DNA of 64,000 nucleotides from an uncultured Chitinophaga sp. (GCF_937898475.1 NZ_CALEJS010000024.1:26546-90545), one strand, 5' to 3'; shown: positions 8,407-18,419, counted from the stretch's first letter. Numbers and translations are program-made. The notes: a model not told the origin generated them from the sequence alone.

Positions 8407-11400
8407 ATGAAAAAGTATCCCGGCATGCTTTGCATGCTACTCCTACTTATGTCAGCTGCTCATGCGCAATTTATTACGGGGACAGTGTCAGATGAACAAG
8501 GTACGAAGCTTCCAGGAATTTCCGTGGTTGTAAAAGGCAGCACAGCGGGAACGACCACTGGTACAGACGGTCAGTTCCGCGTAGCCGCCGGCGGCGATGC
8601 CACGCTTGTATTCAGCTCCATCGGGTTCACCACCCAGGAGGTGGCCGTTAATGGCCGCAGCGTGATCAACGTAACGCTTACAACCGGAAAACAGGAACTC
8701 GGTGAAGTGGTGGTAACGGCACTGGGTATTAAGAAACAGGCCCGCGGCCTGGGTTATTCGGTAACCGCCGTTAAACCGGAAGAACTGACCGTTAACCGCA
8801 CCAGCAATGTAATGAACGCCTTGCAGGGCAAAGTGGCTGGTCTTAATATCTCCTCCCTGGGCACCGGGCCCGGTGGCACTTCCAAGATCCGCATCCGTGG
8901 GCAGTCGTCACTATCGGGGCAGAACAATCCCCTGATCGTTATCAACGGTGTGCCCGTTGACAATACCAATTTTAATGACAACACCATCACGGTAAAAGGC
9001 GGCGGCGTTTATGCAGACGGCGGTGACGGCCTTTCCAGCATCAACCCGGATGATATTGAGAGCATGACCGTATTAAAAGGCGCTCCTGCATCTGCGCTCT
9101 ATGGCTCCCGCGCAAAGGACGGTGTGATCATGATCACCACCAAGACAAAGGGTGCAGTAAAAGGCATTGGCGTTAGCTATAACCTGAACTATACCAACGA
9201 TACGCCGCTGGACTTTACAGACTACCAGCGCGACTATGGCCAGGGAGAAAATGGCGTAAGGCCAACTTCACCAAATCCTACTTCAGGGCAGTGGTCTTTT
9301 GGTGAAAAGTTTGCACCGGGCATGACGCATATCCTCTTTGATAACCTTACAGTGCCCTATCAGCCGCAGGGCAGCCGTATCAAGGAGTTCTACCGCCACG
9401 GACAGAACGTATCCAATACCGTGGCATTTGATATGACCAATGAAAAAGGCGGTATGCGACTCTCGCTGAACAATACGGAGAACAAAGGCATCATGCCTAA
9501 CAACACGTTTAACCGTAAGACCATGAACCTGGGCTTCAGTTACAACCTGACAGAGCAGTTCACGGTAGCGGGCAATATCAATTATTCGCGGGAGAACAAC
9601 AAGAACCCGCCCAATATTGCCAACCAGGATAACTCCATCCCCACTACTTTAATGGCAATGTCCACTTCTATGCCACTGGAAGTGCTGGACGCCAACAAAT
9701 ACAATGCAGCGGGCAATGAGTATCCATGGTCCAGGTTCACGAACCGTACCAATCCTTACTGGGTACTGGCAGAACAATTCCATAACATTAAACGCGATCG
9801 TTTATTCGGAAATATCACCCTGAAATATAACCTGCTATCCTGGCTGAGCGTACAGGGCCGCTTCGGACAGGATTACTGGTCGCGCGATGAAGACGTGAAC
9901 AACTTCCCCACGGGTCAGGCTTCCAGGGCAGCGGCGCCTTTCGGGTTTGTGAACGGCGTGTATACGCAGGAGTCGCGCCGCTTCCGGGAAACGAACCTCG
10001 ACTTCCTGGTGAATGCCAACAAAACATTTGGTGACCTGGGCGTTAACGTAAACGTGGGGGGCAACCGTATGCGCAAACGTTCTGACATCAATAATGTGGT
10101 AGTGACCGACTTTATCATCAGGGACCTGTACACGGTGCAGAACGGGCGTGGTAAAGACCCGGTGTATACGCTGAACGAGCAGGGGGTGAACTCGCTCTAC
10201 GGCGCAGCAGAACTGAACTGGAAGCAGGTGTTCTACCTGAATGGTACCCTGCGGAATGACCGCTTCTCTACCCTGTCGCCAGAGAACAGGAGTATTTATT
10301 ATCCATCTGTTTCGGGCAGCTATGTGTTTTCAGAGCACCTGCCGCATCTTTCCTGGCTGAGCTTTGGTAAAGTACGCGCAGGATATGCCGAAGTAGGCAG
10401 CGATGGCGATGTAGCGCCTTATTCAGATCAGTTGTTCTATACCGTAAATGCCAACTTTATAGCCAATCCCAATGGTACACCGGTTCCTGTAGGCACCAGT
10501 AATATCAGCAACACGGTTACAGGCACTACCCTTCCCAACCCCAACCTGCGTCCCAGCCGGGTGGCAGAAACAGAAGTGGGACTGGAACTGCGCATGTTTG
10601 ACAGCCGTGTGAACCTGGATCTGGCCGCTTACCGCAAGATCACCAGCGACCAGATTGTGCTGGTGCAGATATCTGATGCATCGGGCTATCTCAATACACC
10701 CATTAACAGCGGTAAAAGCCGCAACAAAGGTTTTGAGGCCATGCTGAATCTGGTGCCTGTCAGGAACCGGTCATTCCGCTGGGACTTTACGGCCAACACT
10801 TCTTACAACATCACCAAGGTGCTGAGCATTATTTCAGACAGACCGGGTGAACGTATCACTACGGGTACGCACGTATTCAACGGAGAAACCCGGCATGTAG
10901 TGGGCCAGGAGATCGGTCAGATTGCCGGTTACGGGTATGCACGTAATGAGAACGGACAGCGGATATTCCAATCCAACGGCTTGCCGCAGCGTACACCTGA
11001 TTTTGTGCTGTTTGGCAGCGCGCTGCCCAAATGGGTGGGCGGTTTCCTGAACACCTTCAACTACAACGGCATCCAGCTCAGTGTATTCATTGACTATAAA
11101 CTGGGCAACAAAATGCTGTCTGGCACCAACTTCAACGCAGTACGTCATGGGCTGCACAAGATGACGCTGGAAGGCCGTGAAGGCGGTGTGGTGGGCGATG
11201 GCGTAGATGCCAGCGGCAGGCCCAACGAAGCGGTGGCGCAGGCACAACTCTACTGGGAACATCTTCGCTCGCAGCAGATCGTAGAATCCGTTGTGTATAA
11301 CGGCGGCTACTGGAAGCTGCGGCAGCTGACGCTGGGTTATGATTTTACCAAACATATTCCACCCCATTGGCCTATTAAGGGACTGAAGCTGGACTTTGTG

Positions 11401-11547
11401 TCCAACAATGTGCTGATCATCAAGAAATGGGTAGACAATATCGATCCTGAAACATTTGGCTTTGGTTCTGACAACCAGGTAGGGCTTGAGTCTCCCGGTC
11501 TGCCCAGCACCCGCAGCCTTGGATTGAACCTGAACGTTAAATTCTAA
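8407..11547 (+). CDS. SusC/RagA-type TonB-dependent outer-membrane receptor
   Basis: 1046 residues. A Sec signal peptide ends at AHAQ (residue ~20). It is followed by a carboxypeptidase-D regulatory-like domain (ITGTVSDEQGTKLPGISVVV), a plug domain with the SusC marker VVVTALGIKKQARGLGYSV, and a long beta-barrel ending with aromatic VKF. There is no STN domain, so it is not an obvious sigma/anti-sigma transducer, in contrast to the receptor at 37417. It would import an oligosaccharide or glycoconjugate together with the SusD-like lipoprotein encoded 11 bases downstream. No glycoside hydrolase is adjacent, and the divergent genes encode sugar-acid enzymes. Confidence 0.95.
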   Translation: MKKYPGMLCMLLLLMSAAHAQFITGTVSDEQGTKLPGISVVVKGSTAGTTTGTDGQFRVAAGGDATLVFSSIGFTTQEVAVNGRSVINVTLTTGKQELGEVVVTALGIKKQARGLGYSVTAVKPEELTVNRTSNVMNALQGKVAGLNISSLGTGPGGTSKIRIRGQSSLSGQNNPLIVINGVPVDNTNFNDNTITVKGGGVYADGGDGLSSINPDDIESMTVLKGAPASALYGSRAKDGVIMITTKTKGAVKGIGVSYNLNYTNDTPLDFTDYQRDYGQGENGVRPTSPNPTSGQWSFGEKFAPGMTHILFDNLTVPYQPQGSRIKEFYRHGQNVSNTVAFDMTNEKGGMRLSLNNTENKGIMPNNTFNRKTMNLGFSYNLTEQFTVAGNINYSRENNKNPPNIANQDNSIPTTLMAMSTSMPLEVLDANKYNAAGNEYPWSRFTNRTNPYWVLAEQFHNIKRDRLFGNITLKYNLLSWLSVQGRFGQDYWSRDEDVNNFPTGQASRAAAPFGFVNGVYTQESRRFRETNLDFLVNANKTFGDLGVNVNVGGNRMRKRSDINNVVVTDFIIRDLYTVQNGRGKDPVYTLNEQGVNSLYGAAELNWKQVFYLNGTLRNDRFSTLSPENRSIYYPSVSGSYVFSEHLPHLSWLSFGKVRAGYAEVGSDGDVAPYSDQLFYTVNANFIANPNGTPVPVGTSNISNTVTGTTLPNPNLRPSRVAETEVGLELRMFDSRVNLDLAAYRKITSDQIVLVQISDASGYLNTPINSGKSRNKGFEAMLNLVPVRNRSFRWDFTANTSYNITKVLSIISDRPGERITTGTHVFNGETRHVVGQEIGQIAGYGYARNENGQRIFQSNGLPQRTPDFVLFGSALPKWVGGFLNTFNYNGIQLSVFIDYKLGNKMLSGTNFNAVRHGLHKMTLEGREGGVVGDGVDASGRPNEAVAQAQLYWEHLRSQQIVESVVYNGGYWKLRQLTLGYDFTKHIPPHWPIKGLKLDFVSNNVLIIKKWVDNIDPETFGFGSDNQVGLESPGLPSTRSLGLNLNVKF

Positions 11548-11558
11548 CAACCTGCATC

Positions 11559-13097
11559 ATGAAAAAGATATTCAGCTATAGTTTATTTGCCTTGTTACTG
11601 TCGGCAGTTGCCTGTGAGAACGGGTTGTCGGACCTGAACATCAGCAAAACAAATCCCACATCGCTTGACCCCTCGCTGCTGTTGAACCAGGCGGTGATCA
11701 ATACCTCTTTTCCTGTGAAATCACTGGTGTTTGATGTAGGGATCGTACAGCAGATGGTAACACCCAACGGCGGTGTGCTGGCGGGCGCCAATTTTAACCA
11801 GGACAGCCGCGATGTGACCACGCAACCGTTGTGGACCGCTTACTACCAGAGCGTGATCAAAAACACCTACGACGCGCTGACGCGTTCAAGAGATAACCCC
11901 GCCAGGAGCAATATGTACAACATGGCGCGTATTTATCAATCTTACGTATTCATGATCCTGACGGATGAATATGGCGACATTCCGTATAAGGAAGGCGGCG
12001 CGGGCTTAACAGACCGGATCCTGCTGCCGCAGTACGACCGCCAGCAGGATATTTACCCGCAGATCATACAGGAGCTGACCGAAGCTGCAGCGGCCCTTGA
12101 CCCTGCAGGCACTATTGAAAGCGGCGATGTATTATATGCGGGTGATATAGCCAAATGGAAAAAGTTTGCCTATTCCCTGCTGCTGCGGGCGGGTATGCGG
12201 CTTGGCAAGGTAGACGCAGCCAAGGCCCAGAGCACAGTGCAGGCGGCAGTGAACGGCGGCGTGATCACTGCCAATGCCGATAATGCGTATATACGGCACG
12301 ATGCCAACTTTACGCAGCCTATCGGCGGTACGCTCAACGGCAGTGAAGCAGCCAATTTTTACCTGACCAAACCATTTGTAGACCAGCTGAAGAATACCAA
12401 CGATCCCCGGCTGCAGGCCATCGCCATACGTTATGTGGGCGCTGAAAGCGGCGCGGGGCAAACCGTTGCTGTTGGCACCACCGATCCTACGAAACAGATA
12501 GGCATGCCTATTGGCAGGGATAACGGCACCATCGGAGCTGCCGCTACTGCTGATGGCCTGGTCAGCTTCTATGAGTACAGCCAGGTAGACCGCCGCAGGA
12601 TCGTGAAAATAAATTCACCCGTGTTCCTGGTCACTGCTGCGCAAACCAATTTACTGCTGGCGGAAGCGCGCTTCAGGGGATGGATCACCACCGGTGCTGC
12701 AGCACAGTATTATGAGGATGGCATCCGTGCACATATGGACCAGATGGCCGTGTACGATCCCAACTCTGCTGTACCTACGGCCGCAAGGGATAATTATGTA
12801 TCTGCCCATCCGCTTACGGCAGGCAGTGAGCTGGAGCAGATCAATACACAGTACTGGATCGCTTCTTTCCTGAACGGCCCCGAAGCTTTTGCCAATTTCA
12901 GGCGGAGCGGTTTCCCGGCGCTGACGCCTAATCCTTACGGGCAGCCCAACAACCCGGATGTGCCGAATGGCACCTTTATCAGGCGGCTGACCTATCCTAC
13001 ATCAGAACTGAGTATTAATACAGAGAACGTAAATAAAGCTATTCAGAACCAGGGCGAAGATAAGCTGAGCACCAGGGTATGGTGGGACAGGCCCTGA
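11559..13097 (+). CDS. SusD/RagB-family nutrient-binding outer-membrane lipoprotein
   Basis: 512 residues. The signal peptide ends with lipobox LSAVAC (Cys at about residue 19). The TPR-like SusD fold follows, with MARIYQSYVFMILTDEYGDIPY near residue 130 and LLLAEARFRGW near 370, most like the SusD-like_2 subfamily. It would cap the SusC barrel and bind the substrate at the cell surface. It is translated directly after the SusC gene, and transcription meets an A/T-flanked hairpin just after the stop. Confidence 0.93.
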   Translation: MKKIFSYSLFALLLSAVACENGLSDLNISKTNPTSLDPSLLLNQAVINTSFPVKSLVFDVGIVQQMVTPNGGVLAGANFNQDSRDVTTQPLWTAYYQSVIKNTYDALTRSRDNPARSNMYNMARIYQSYVFMILTDEYGDIPYKEGGAGLTDRILLPQYDRQQDIYPQIIQELTEAAAALDPAGTIESGDVLYAGDIAKWKKFAYSLLLRAGMRLGKVDAAKAQSTVQAAVNGGVITANADNAYIRHDANFTQPIGGTLNGSEAANFYLTKPFVDQLKNTNDPRLQAIAIRYVGAESGAGQTVAVGTTDPTKQIGMPIGRDNGTIGAAATADGLVSFYEYSQVDRRRIVKINSPVFLVTAAQTNLLLAEARFRGWITTGAAAQYYEDGIRAHMDQMAVYDPNSAVPTAARDNYVSAHPLTAGSELEQINTQYWIASFLNGPEAFANFRRSGFPALTPNPYGQPNNPDVPNGTFIRRLTYPTSELSINTENVNKAIQNQGEDKLSTRVWWDRP

Positions 13098-13105
13098 CAA
13101 AAAAA

Positions 13106-13140
13106 GCCAGGCAGCTACCTTTATGGGTAGCCTGCCTGGC
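13106..13140 (-). terminator. Rho-independent terminator shared by convergent genes
   Basis: GCCAGGCAG-CTACC pairs with GGTAGCCTGCCTGGC (one-base bulge, short loop). On the minus strand the hairpin is followed by TTTTTTTGTC, an excellent terminator for the 1119-residue protein gene. On the plus strand it also follows the SusD gene. Confidence 0.85.
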
Positions 13141-13162
13141 ATGTTATTACATTGTCATTCCA

Positions 13163-16100
13163 TCAAAACGCAAGCGCTTCGGCCTGCAGATCCAGCTTTA
13201 CCCAGTCTGCCACAGATACCACGAGATCATGATTGGCGGGCAGCTGCAGCTTAGCCTGTTTGTTAACCGGTTTATTATCCTTCTGATCTACTGAAAGGGC
13301 TTTCACTTCTACATGCTTCAATGTTCCTTTATTGCCCAGCCTGAACAGGCTGAGATCCGGGCTTACGCTGATGTCGCATTCCTTACCGGGGGCGCTGCTG
13401 ATACCGCTGATGGATATTGAGCGCGCCTGCTCTCCCACCACTCTTGAGATGATGAGGGTGAACGGTTTCTCCACCTGTGGCACAAAGCGTAGTTGTGATG
13501 CGTCTGCATTCATGGTAAATACATCTGTCTGGCCGGGTTGTGTTTGTACATCCTGGATCACCACGGCAGTACCATCGGGCATAATGCTGTTGTAGGTGTA
13601 GCTGCCTTTGCCATTGCCAACGATCTTACGTGTAAGGGTTTTACCAACCGGCAACAGGTATGCGCCGGGTGCGAGGTAAACGGGATGTGCGTCATCTCCT
13701 TCACTATAGATCTTTTTATTGAAGTAGCCGATCTTGTTGCCTTCTTCATCGGTGATCTGCATATCCGCAGGGCTCAGCAGGAAGTCCATTACAAAGCGGG
13801 TTAAACCTATTGGTCCGCCAAAGGGAAGGTCATGATCAGACAGGAGATATTTGCCATTGCTGATATGGCCCAGCGTTATATTATTTGTGCTGCTGAAACG
13901 GATGCCTGCACCATCTACATGGTAATCGAAATGCAGCACCTTGTTCACTTTTTTGAACTCGATCCAGCATTTTGGATTATTGGGGTGGTTACAATCCCAG
14001 CAATACAGTTTCACGCCTTCCAGGCTATTGGTGGTGGTAGTACCATCGGCGCTCAGCTTTGTGCCCGTATGTTTGTGAGGGTATACAAACTTGTAGGGCA
14101 TGATACAATGGGTGGATTTGATGCTGTCTACATAGCCGGCATCCCATACTGCGCCTGCGGGAATAAAGAACAGCAAGGGAGCGCTGTTACGGTCGCAACC
14201 TTTATAGAATATGGTTTCGATCTCGCGGGCGGTGCGTTCAATACGCGCCAGGCCTTCCCTGCTCTGGTCATGGAAGTGGATAAGGCTTTCGCGGCTCAGC
14301 AGCCTGCCGTGCACGTAGGTAAGCTGATGATGTATCTTGGCCTTGGTGGTGGTAAAGGCATCGGTATCCCCTTTCCAGAATTTGTCGGCCACCAGGCTGC
14401 TCATCGCTGTACAAAAACCGGTAGCGAGGCCGCCATTTTTAGTGCCTTTCAGGTATTTTTCATAGAACTTGTAAAAGGCGCCGGTGAAGAGCGGATGCCC
14501 CAGGCCGGGGATTAACTCGAAGCGGATCTCTGCCTTACCGAAAGTGGCTTCGTAGGCTTTCCAATCGGGTATGCCATCATCAGGGTTTACAAAGGAGAAG
14601 TTGTGTACACCGTATTTGAAAGGTATTTCCAGCACGGAGCCGGTACCTGTATAACGGGTGTTGCTGACCATGCCATCGGGGTTGCGCACCTGGATGGCGC
14701 GTTCGCCTCCTTTGGCCCCACTGCCGCCGGTGCCGGGCATTTTGAAAGTGATCCTGGTGGCGGTAACCTGTGTGGCTGCAATGGCCTTACCATCTACCAG
14801 CACGCTGGCATCAGGCATGAAGGCCTTTCCATCAAGCGTATAGGTTTCACCGTAGGTAACGGTAGCAGGTACTTTGTCCAGCTGGGGTTTTACCCAGATA
14901 GACCAATGATTGCTTTCTGTATTATCAGCCGCACGTTTTACACTTACCTGGTAAGTACCGCCGCCTGTTTTGGCGGGAATGGTGACAGTAATGCTTTCAT
15001 CTGCATTCATCACGTGGCTGAGGGTACCGATACCGCTAATCATCACCTTATCGTTCTTTACGAATTTGGTACCGCTGATGGTGATCTTGCTGCCGGGGAA
15101 TACTGCGGAGGGTTCAATTTCTGTGATGTAAGGACGTGTATACAGTTCATCCCACATTTCTTCTGTAAAAACGACAATGTCAAGATCTGCTTCTTTTCCT
15201 GCCTTTGCACCGTCCTTGCCTGTTGCGCCGGGCTGCCCTTTGGCGCCGTCTTTACCATCGATGCCGCTGTCGCATCCATCACGGTTACCACTATGGCCTG
15301 CCCTGCCGCCTTTTCCACCCGGGCCACCATCGCCGCCACGGCCGGGCCGTCCGCCGTCCATCGACATTTTAACATCTTTCGCCCAACTGGTCTTTACTTC
15401 AAACTTTTCGGGCACACCGATAATGATGTAGCCGCCATCACCACCATTGCCGCCGCGGCCACCATCGCCGCCACGGCCGCCATCGCCACCATGGCCGCCG
15501 CTGCCTGCGAGGTTTTTCTTTCCTACCTGACATCTTTTTTTGCCGTGTTTATATGGCTTGCCGGGTTTACCATCTGCACCGTTGCCACCATCGCCGCCAC
15601 GCTGACCGGTACCCCCTTTGATGCCGTCTTCGCCATCCAGTTTTATGTTGGGGATATTAGAGAGGTCCTTTGTCCATATTTCAATGGAAGGAGCACGCCA
15701 TCCGTCTGCCCCTTTCCTGCCGCTGGCGCCTGACCAGCCGTCTTCGCCATCCAGTCCGTGGATAGTGCCGGGTTTCAACTGTACGCCGCTATATCCCCTT
15801 CCGTCCAGATCGGGATCATCTGCCATTCCGGGCGTTGAACCACCCGGCGCTTTCCAGGTAATGAGCGCATTGTTGCCGCATTTGATCTTTTCTGCAACGA
15901 TGATCAGTTCATCCACATCAGGATCGATCATCAGCGTAGTGTTGCGCAGATCCAGTTCATTGGCCATGATCAGTGCGGTGCCTACTGGCAACAGTTTCTT
16001 TCTCATCACCGGTTGCGGCGGTGTGGCCAGGGCGGCGATTGCTGCCGTTGAAAGCGTAGCGGTTTTCACGCCGCTGGCTGTTCTGTTGGGGAGGTAGCGA

Positions 16101-16522
16101 TCCAGTTGTTCTTTTTTGTGTGTGGGGTTTGTCTGCGCTGTAATATCCTTCGCCATCTTTTTCCAGTCGGGCGGCGGGGTTTTCTTCTTTACCGGTGTAA
16201 CCAGCATGGTGGTTTTTCCGATGCGGTGCGCGGCGCCGTTAAACTGGTAGTTTTCCAGTTCGCTGAGTTTAACGCCCAGGTCTTTCAGCAATTGCCTTAC
16301 CGGCTCCATCCGTTCACGGGCGGCCTCCAGTTCCGGATCTACCGAGACGGTGCCTTTGCCAGTGAGCTTTGTCTGGAAAAAATGCTGCAGGGTTTCCGTG
16401 GCTTTCTTCCTTTGAGGAGAGACAATGTTGCCGGAAACGGTAGCCTGTATGCCATTGGCAGGAGCAACGATGTTCATTTCAAGTGTTGCTGCTGCGGGTG
16501 CGGATGTTTTGGACTTTTCCAC
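13163..16522 (-). CDS. Large collagen-like / TIG / putative papain-like cysteine peptidase protein, uncharacterised
   Basis: 1119 residues with no signal peptide or membrane segment visible. Residues 1-250 carry no recognisable domain. Residues ~254-442 are a Gly-rich collagen-like region (GxY and GGDGGRGGNGGDGG-type runs) interrupted by short non-repeat strands. Residues ~463-546 and 547-625 look like two IPT/TIG Ig-like domains (ITEIEPSAVFPGSKITISG). Residues ~635-860 carry GLATGFCTAMSSL (C704), STHCIMPYKF (H805) and LYCWDCNHP (D843), a spacing and context resembling the Cys-His-Asp triad of papain-like peptidases. The remaining ~250 residues are beta-rich and unassigned. It is monocistronic, with 134 bases before the upstream AraC gene and a strong terminator after. 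Peptidase activity and export are inferences; the signal-less start suggests a non-Sec route or an intracellular/effector role. Confidence 0.8.
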   Translation of the reverse strand: MEKSKTSAPAAATLEMNIVAPANGIQATVSGNIVSPQRKKATETLQHFFQTKLTGKGTVSVDPELEAARERMEPVRQLLKDLGVKLSELENYQFNGAAHRIGKTTMLVTPVKKKTPPPDWKKMAKDITAQTNPTHKKEQLDRYLPNRTASGVKTATLSTAAIAALATPPQPVMRKKLLPVGTALIMANELDLRNTTLMIDPDVDELIIVAEKIKCGNNALITWKAPGGSTPGMADDPDLDGRGYSGVQLKPGTIHGLDGEDGWSGASGRKGADGWRAPSIEIWTKDLSNIPNIKLDGEDGIKGGTGQRGGDGGNGADGKPGKPYKHGKKRCQVGKKNLAGSGGHGGDGGRGGDGGRGGNGGDGGYIIIGVPEKFEVKTSWAKDVKMSMDGGRPGRGGDGGPGGKGGRAGHSGNRDGCDSGIDGKDGAKGQPGATGKDGAKAGKEADLDIVVFTEEMWDELYTRPYITEIEPSAVFPGSKITISGTKFVKNDKVMISGIGTLSHVMNADESITVTIPAKTGGGTYQVSVKRAADNTESNHWSIWVKPQLDKVPATVTYGETYTLDGKAFMPDASVLVDGKAIAATQVTATRITFKMPGTGGSGAKGGERAIQVRNPDGMVSNTRYTGTGSVLEIPFKYGVHNFSFVNPDDGIPDWKAYEATFGKAEIRFELIPGLGHPLFTGAFYKFYEKYLKGTKNGGLATGFCTAMSSLVADKFWKGDTDAFTTTKAKIHHQLTYVHGRLLSRESLIHFHDQSREGLARIERTAREIETIFYKGCDRNSAPLLFFIPAGAVWDAGYVDSIKSTHCIMPYKFVYPHKHTGTKLSADGTTTTNSLEGVKLYCWDCNHPNNPKCWIEFKKVNKVLHFDYHVDGAGIRFSSTNNITLGHISNGKYLLSDHDLPFGGPIGLTRFVMDFLLSPADMQITDEEGNKIGYFNKKIYSEGDDAHPVYLAPGAYLLPVGKTLTRKIVGNGKGSYTYNSIMPDGTAVVIQDVQTQPGQTDVFTMNADASQLRFVPQVEKPFTLIISRVVGEQARSISISGISSAPGKECDISVSPDLSLFRLGNKGTLKHVEVKALSVDQKDNKPVNKQAKLQLPANHDLVVSVADWVKLDLQAEALAF
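15197..15763 (-). repeat. Collagen-like Gly-rich coding repeat region
   Basis: Encodes residues ~254-442 of the 1119-residue protein. Short Gly-X-Y and Gly-Gly-Asp units, rich in GGC/GGT plus CGC/AAA codons, repeat irregularly. The region is interrupted by segments near residues 277-296 and 364-389. The high GC skew keeps the opposite strand open as well, which creates long but non-genic antisense frames. Confidence 0.8.
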
Positions 16523-16656
16523 AGGATGTTGTTTTAGGTGTGATTAATGGGGTAAAAAAATCTAACGCTGCAAAGATGGGGAGATGCAGGCCGGGAAGTG
16601 TGCGGCGATTAATGAATGGGGTGATTGGGTTAACGGATGCCGGGGAAAAGTACGCG

Positions 16657-17574
16657 CTAATTAAACCGGGCCCTGAACGCCATGGGGCTTTGACTGGTTT
16701 TCTCCTTAAAGAATTTACTGAAAGACTGCGGCCGCTCAAAACCCAGCTCATACGCAATTTCACTTACTGACAACCCGGAGGCCGCTAATTTCTCTTTCGC
16801 CTTTTCGATCAGCTTTTCGTGGATATGCTGCTGGGCGGTGAGACCGGTGAGCTGTTTGAGCACATCGCTTAAATACTTCGGGGATAGGTGCAGCGTTGTG
16901 GCGAGGTAGCTCACGGTGGGCAATCCCTTTTGTACAACTTCCGTTTCAAAATAAGTGTTCAGCAGATCTTCCAACTTAGCCAGCAGTCCATGATAGCCGG
17001 GTTTGCGTACAATGAACTGCCGGTTATAATAACGGTTGGCGTAAGTGAACAGCAGCTCCAGGTTGGCGATCAGCACATCCTGGCTGAAATGATCTATGGC
17101 CAGGCGATACTCCTGCTCTATTTGCTGAAAGATATGCTCTACCGACTGTTGTTCTTCTTCTGACAATATCAGGGCTTCATTCACGGCATATTCAAAGAAG
17201 CCATATTCCTTTATTTTTTGTCCCAGCGGGTAAGCGCGCAGGAAGTCCGGGTGAATGTTGAGTATCCAGCCGGTCTTGGGAAAGAGGTCGCCCGGGTCCA
17301 CGATCGTTACCTGCCTGGGGGCAAAGAAAGACATCACGCCTTCATCGAAATCATACATTGTTTGCCCGTACTGAACTTTTGTAGGGCATTCCTTCTTCAG
17401 TACCACCTGGTAAAAATCAAAGGTGAGGCGTGTTCTTTCCGTTACGGACACCTGTGCCAGGTCTTCAATACGGAGAATGCTGAACAAGGGATGCCTTGGT
17501 TTGCCGATGTCCAGGGCCTGGTGGCTCTGGGCGATGGACGCAATATGGATGGCCTTTATTTCCTTTCCCTTCAT
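16657..17574 (-). CDS. AraC-family transcriptional regulator (SDR-linked subfamily)
   Basis: 305 residues. The sensor half carries YGQTMYDFDEGVMSFFAPRQ and GWILNIHPDFL, motifs shared with the regulators at 23292 and 62817. The C-terminal HTH pair includes LPTVSYLATTLHLSPKYLSDVLKQLTG and SVSEIAYELGFERPQSFSKFFK. The gene lies 10 bases downstream of an SDR gene on the same strand, so it is probably co-transcribed with it. By analogy with its paralogs it likely controls the neighbouring dehydrogenase. The inducer is unknown. Confidence 0.9.
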   Translation of the reverse strand: MKGKEIKAIHIASIAQSHQALDIGKPRHPLFSILRIEDLAQVSVTERTRLTFDFYQVVLKKECPTKVQYGQTMYDFDEGVMSFFAPRQVTIVDPGDLFPKTGWILNIHPDFLRAYPLGQKIKEYGFFEYAVNEALILSEEEQQSVEHIFQQIEQEYRLAIDHFSQDVLIANLELLFTYANRYYNRQFIVRKPGYHGLLAKLEDLLNTYFETEVVQKGLPTVSYLATTLHLSPKYLSDVLKQLTGLTAQQHIHEKLIEKAKEKLAASGLSVSEIAYELGFERPQSFSKFFKEKTSQSPMAFRARFN

Positions 17575-17584
17575 ACCGGTAAAT

Positions 17585-18385
17585 TTAGATACTGAAGTTT
17601 ACTCTTTTACGTTTTGCTTTGGCAAAAGAGCTGGCTGCAAAACTATGTGGTACTAAGCTACCGATTTTCAACATCAGCCGGTTCTTCCTGCCTGAGATAT
17701 GCAATGTTTTATGCTTTTCCCATGCAGCGGCCATCTCGTGTGCTACCTGTTCTGAGGTTTGCGTGTTGGCCCTTTCTACTAAGGCTTTTCCCCAGGCATT
17801 ATCATTGGCAGGAGTGTTCATAAAATTGCTGATGGTGAGGCCCGGGCTGAAAAGCATTACCTGTACGCCATATGGTTTGCACTCTTCGCAGAGCGACAGT
17901 GAAAAAGATTTTACAAAAGCTTTGGAAGCGCTGTATGCAGCCATATACGGAGATGGGAAATAGGCTGCCAGTGAAGCCACATTAATAATATCCCCTTTTC
18001 TGCGTTGGATCATCGCAGGCAGGAACAAATGGGTCAGCGCTACGAGGCTGGATATATTCAATTGCAGCATGGAGAGTTCTGCGCTGAGGTCATTCTTATA
18101 GAACTCGCCGCTGGAACCAATACCGGCGTTGTTGATGAGCAGCTGTACTTCCAGGCCTTTCTGCCGGCAGGCTTCAAAAATGGCCTGTGGCGCGCCAGGT
18201 TGGCTGAGGTCTGCAACGATGTACTGCGCTTCGATCCTGTATTTATTTTTGAGCGCTGTGCACAGCGCAGTTAGTTTCTGCTCACTCCTGGCTACCAGGA
18301 GCAGGTTATGTTGCCTGGCGGCAAATTCGTGGGCGGCTGCTTCGCCGATACCTGCGGAGGCCCCTGTGATCAATGTTACGTTCAT
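17585..18385 (-). CDS. Short-chain dehydrogenase/reductase (SDR)
   Basis: The ATG at 18385 (MNVTLITGAS) is the natural start because the Rossmann TGASAGIG motif follows at once; the upstream in-frame extension to 18421 is non-homologous. About 266 residues with LLINNAGIG, catalytic serine region INVASLAAYF and YSASK (YxxxK). A classical NAD(P)-dependent SDR reducing carbonyls or oxidising alcohols; substrate unknown. It is followed 10 bases later by an AraC regulator and preceded by an HxlR regulator on the same strand. Confidence 0.88.
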   Translation of the reverse strand: MNVTLITGASAGIGEAAAHEFAARQHNLLLVARSEQKLTALCTALKNKYRIEAQYIVADLSQPGAPQAIFEACRQKGLEVQLLINNAGIGSSGEFYKNDLSAELSMLQLNISSLVALTHLFLPAMIQRRKGDIINVASLAAYFPSPYMAAYSASKAFVKSFSLSLCEECKPYGVQVMLFSPGLTISNFMNTPANDNAWGKALVERANTQTSEQVAHEMAAAWEKHKTLHISGRKNRLMLKIGSLVPHSFAASSFAKAKRKRVNFSI

Positions 18386-18399
18386 GGTGTATACTTTAG

Positions 18400-18419
18400 C
18401 AATTACAATACAAAAGTGC
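18400..18419 (-). promoter_or_regulatory. Conserved 20-bp promoter-proximal element upstream of an SDR gene
   Basis: On the minus strand this reads GCACTTTTGTATTGTAATTG, beginning 34 bases before the ATG. It matches 18 of 20 bases of the element at 21411-21430, upstream of another SDR gene. The CTTTTG part resembles the Bacteroidota -7 box (TAnnTTTG), so this may be a promoter core plus a regulator-contacting downstream part. Confidence 0.45.

Noticed and set aside
14603..15733. A 376-codon plus-strand open frame opposite the 1119-residue protein gene
   Set aside because: It lies antisense to the Gly-rich repeat, where GC-skewed Gly codons keep the other strand free of stops. Its composition is odd (C/A/T-rich) and shows no family motifs.
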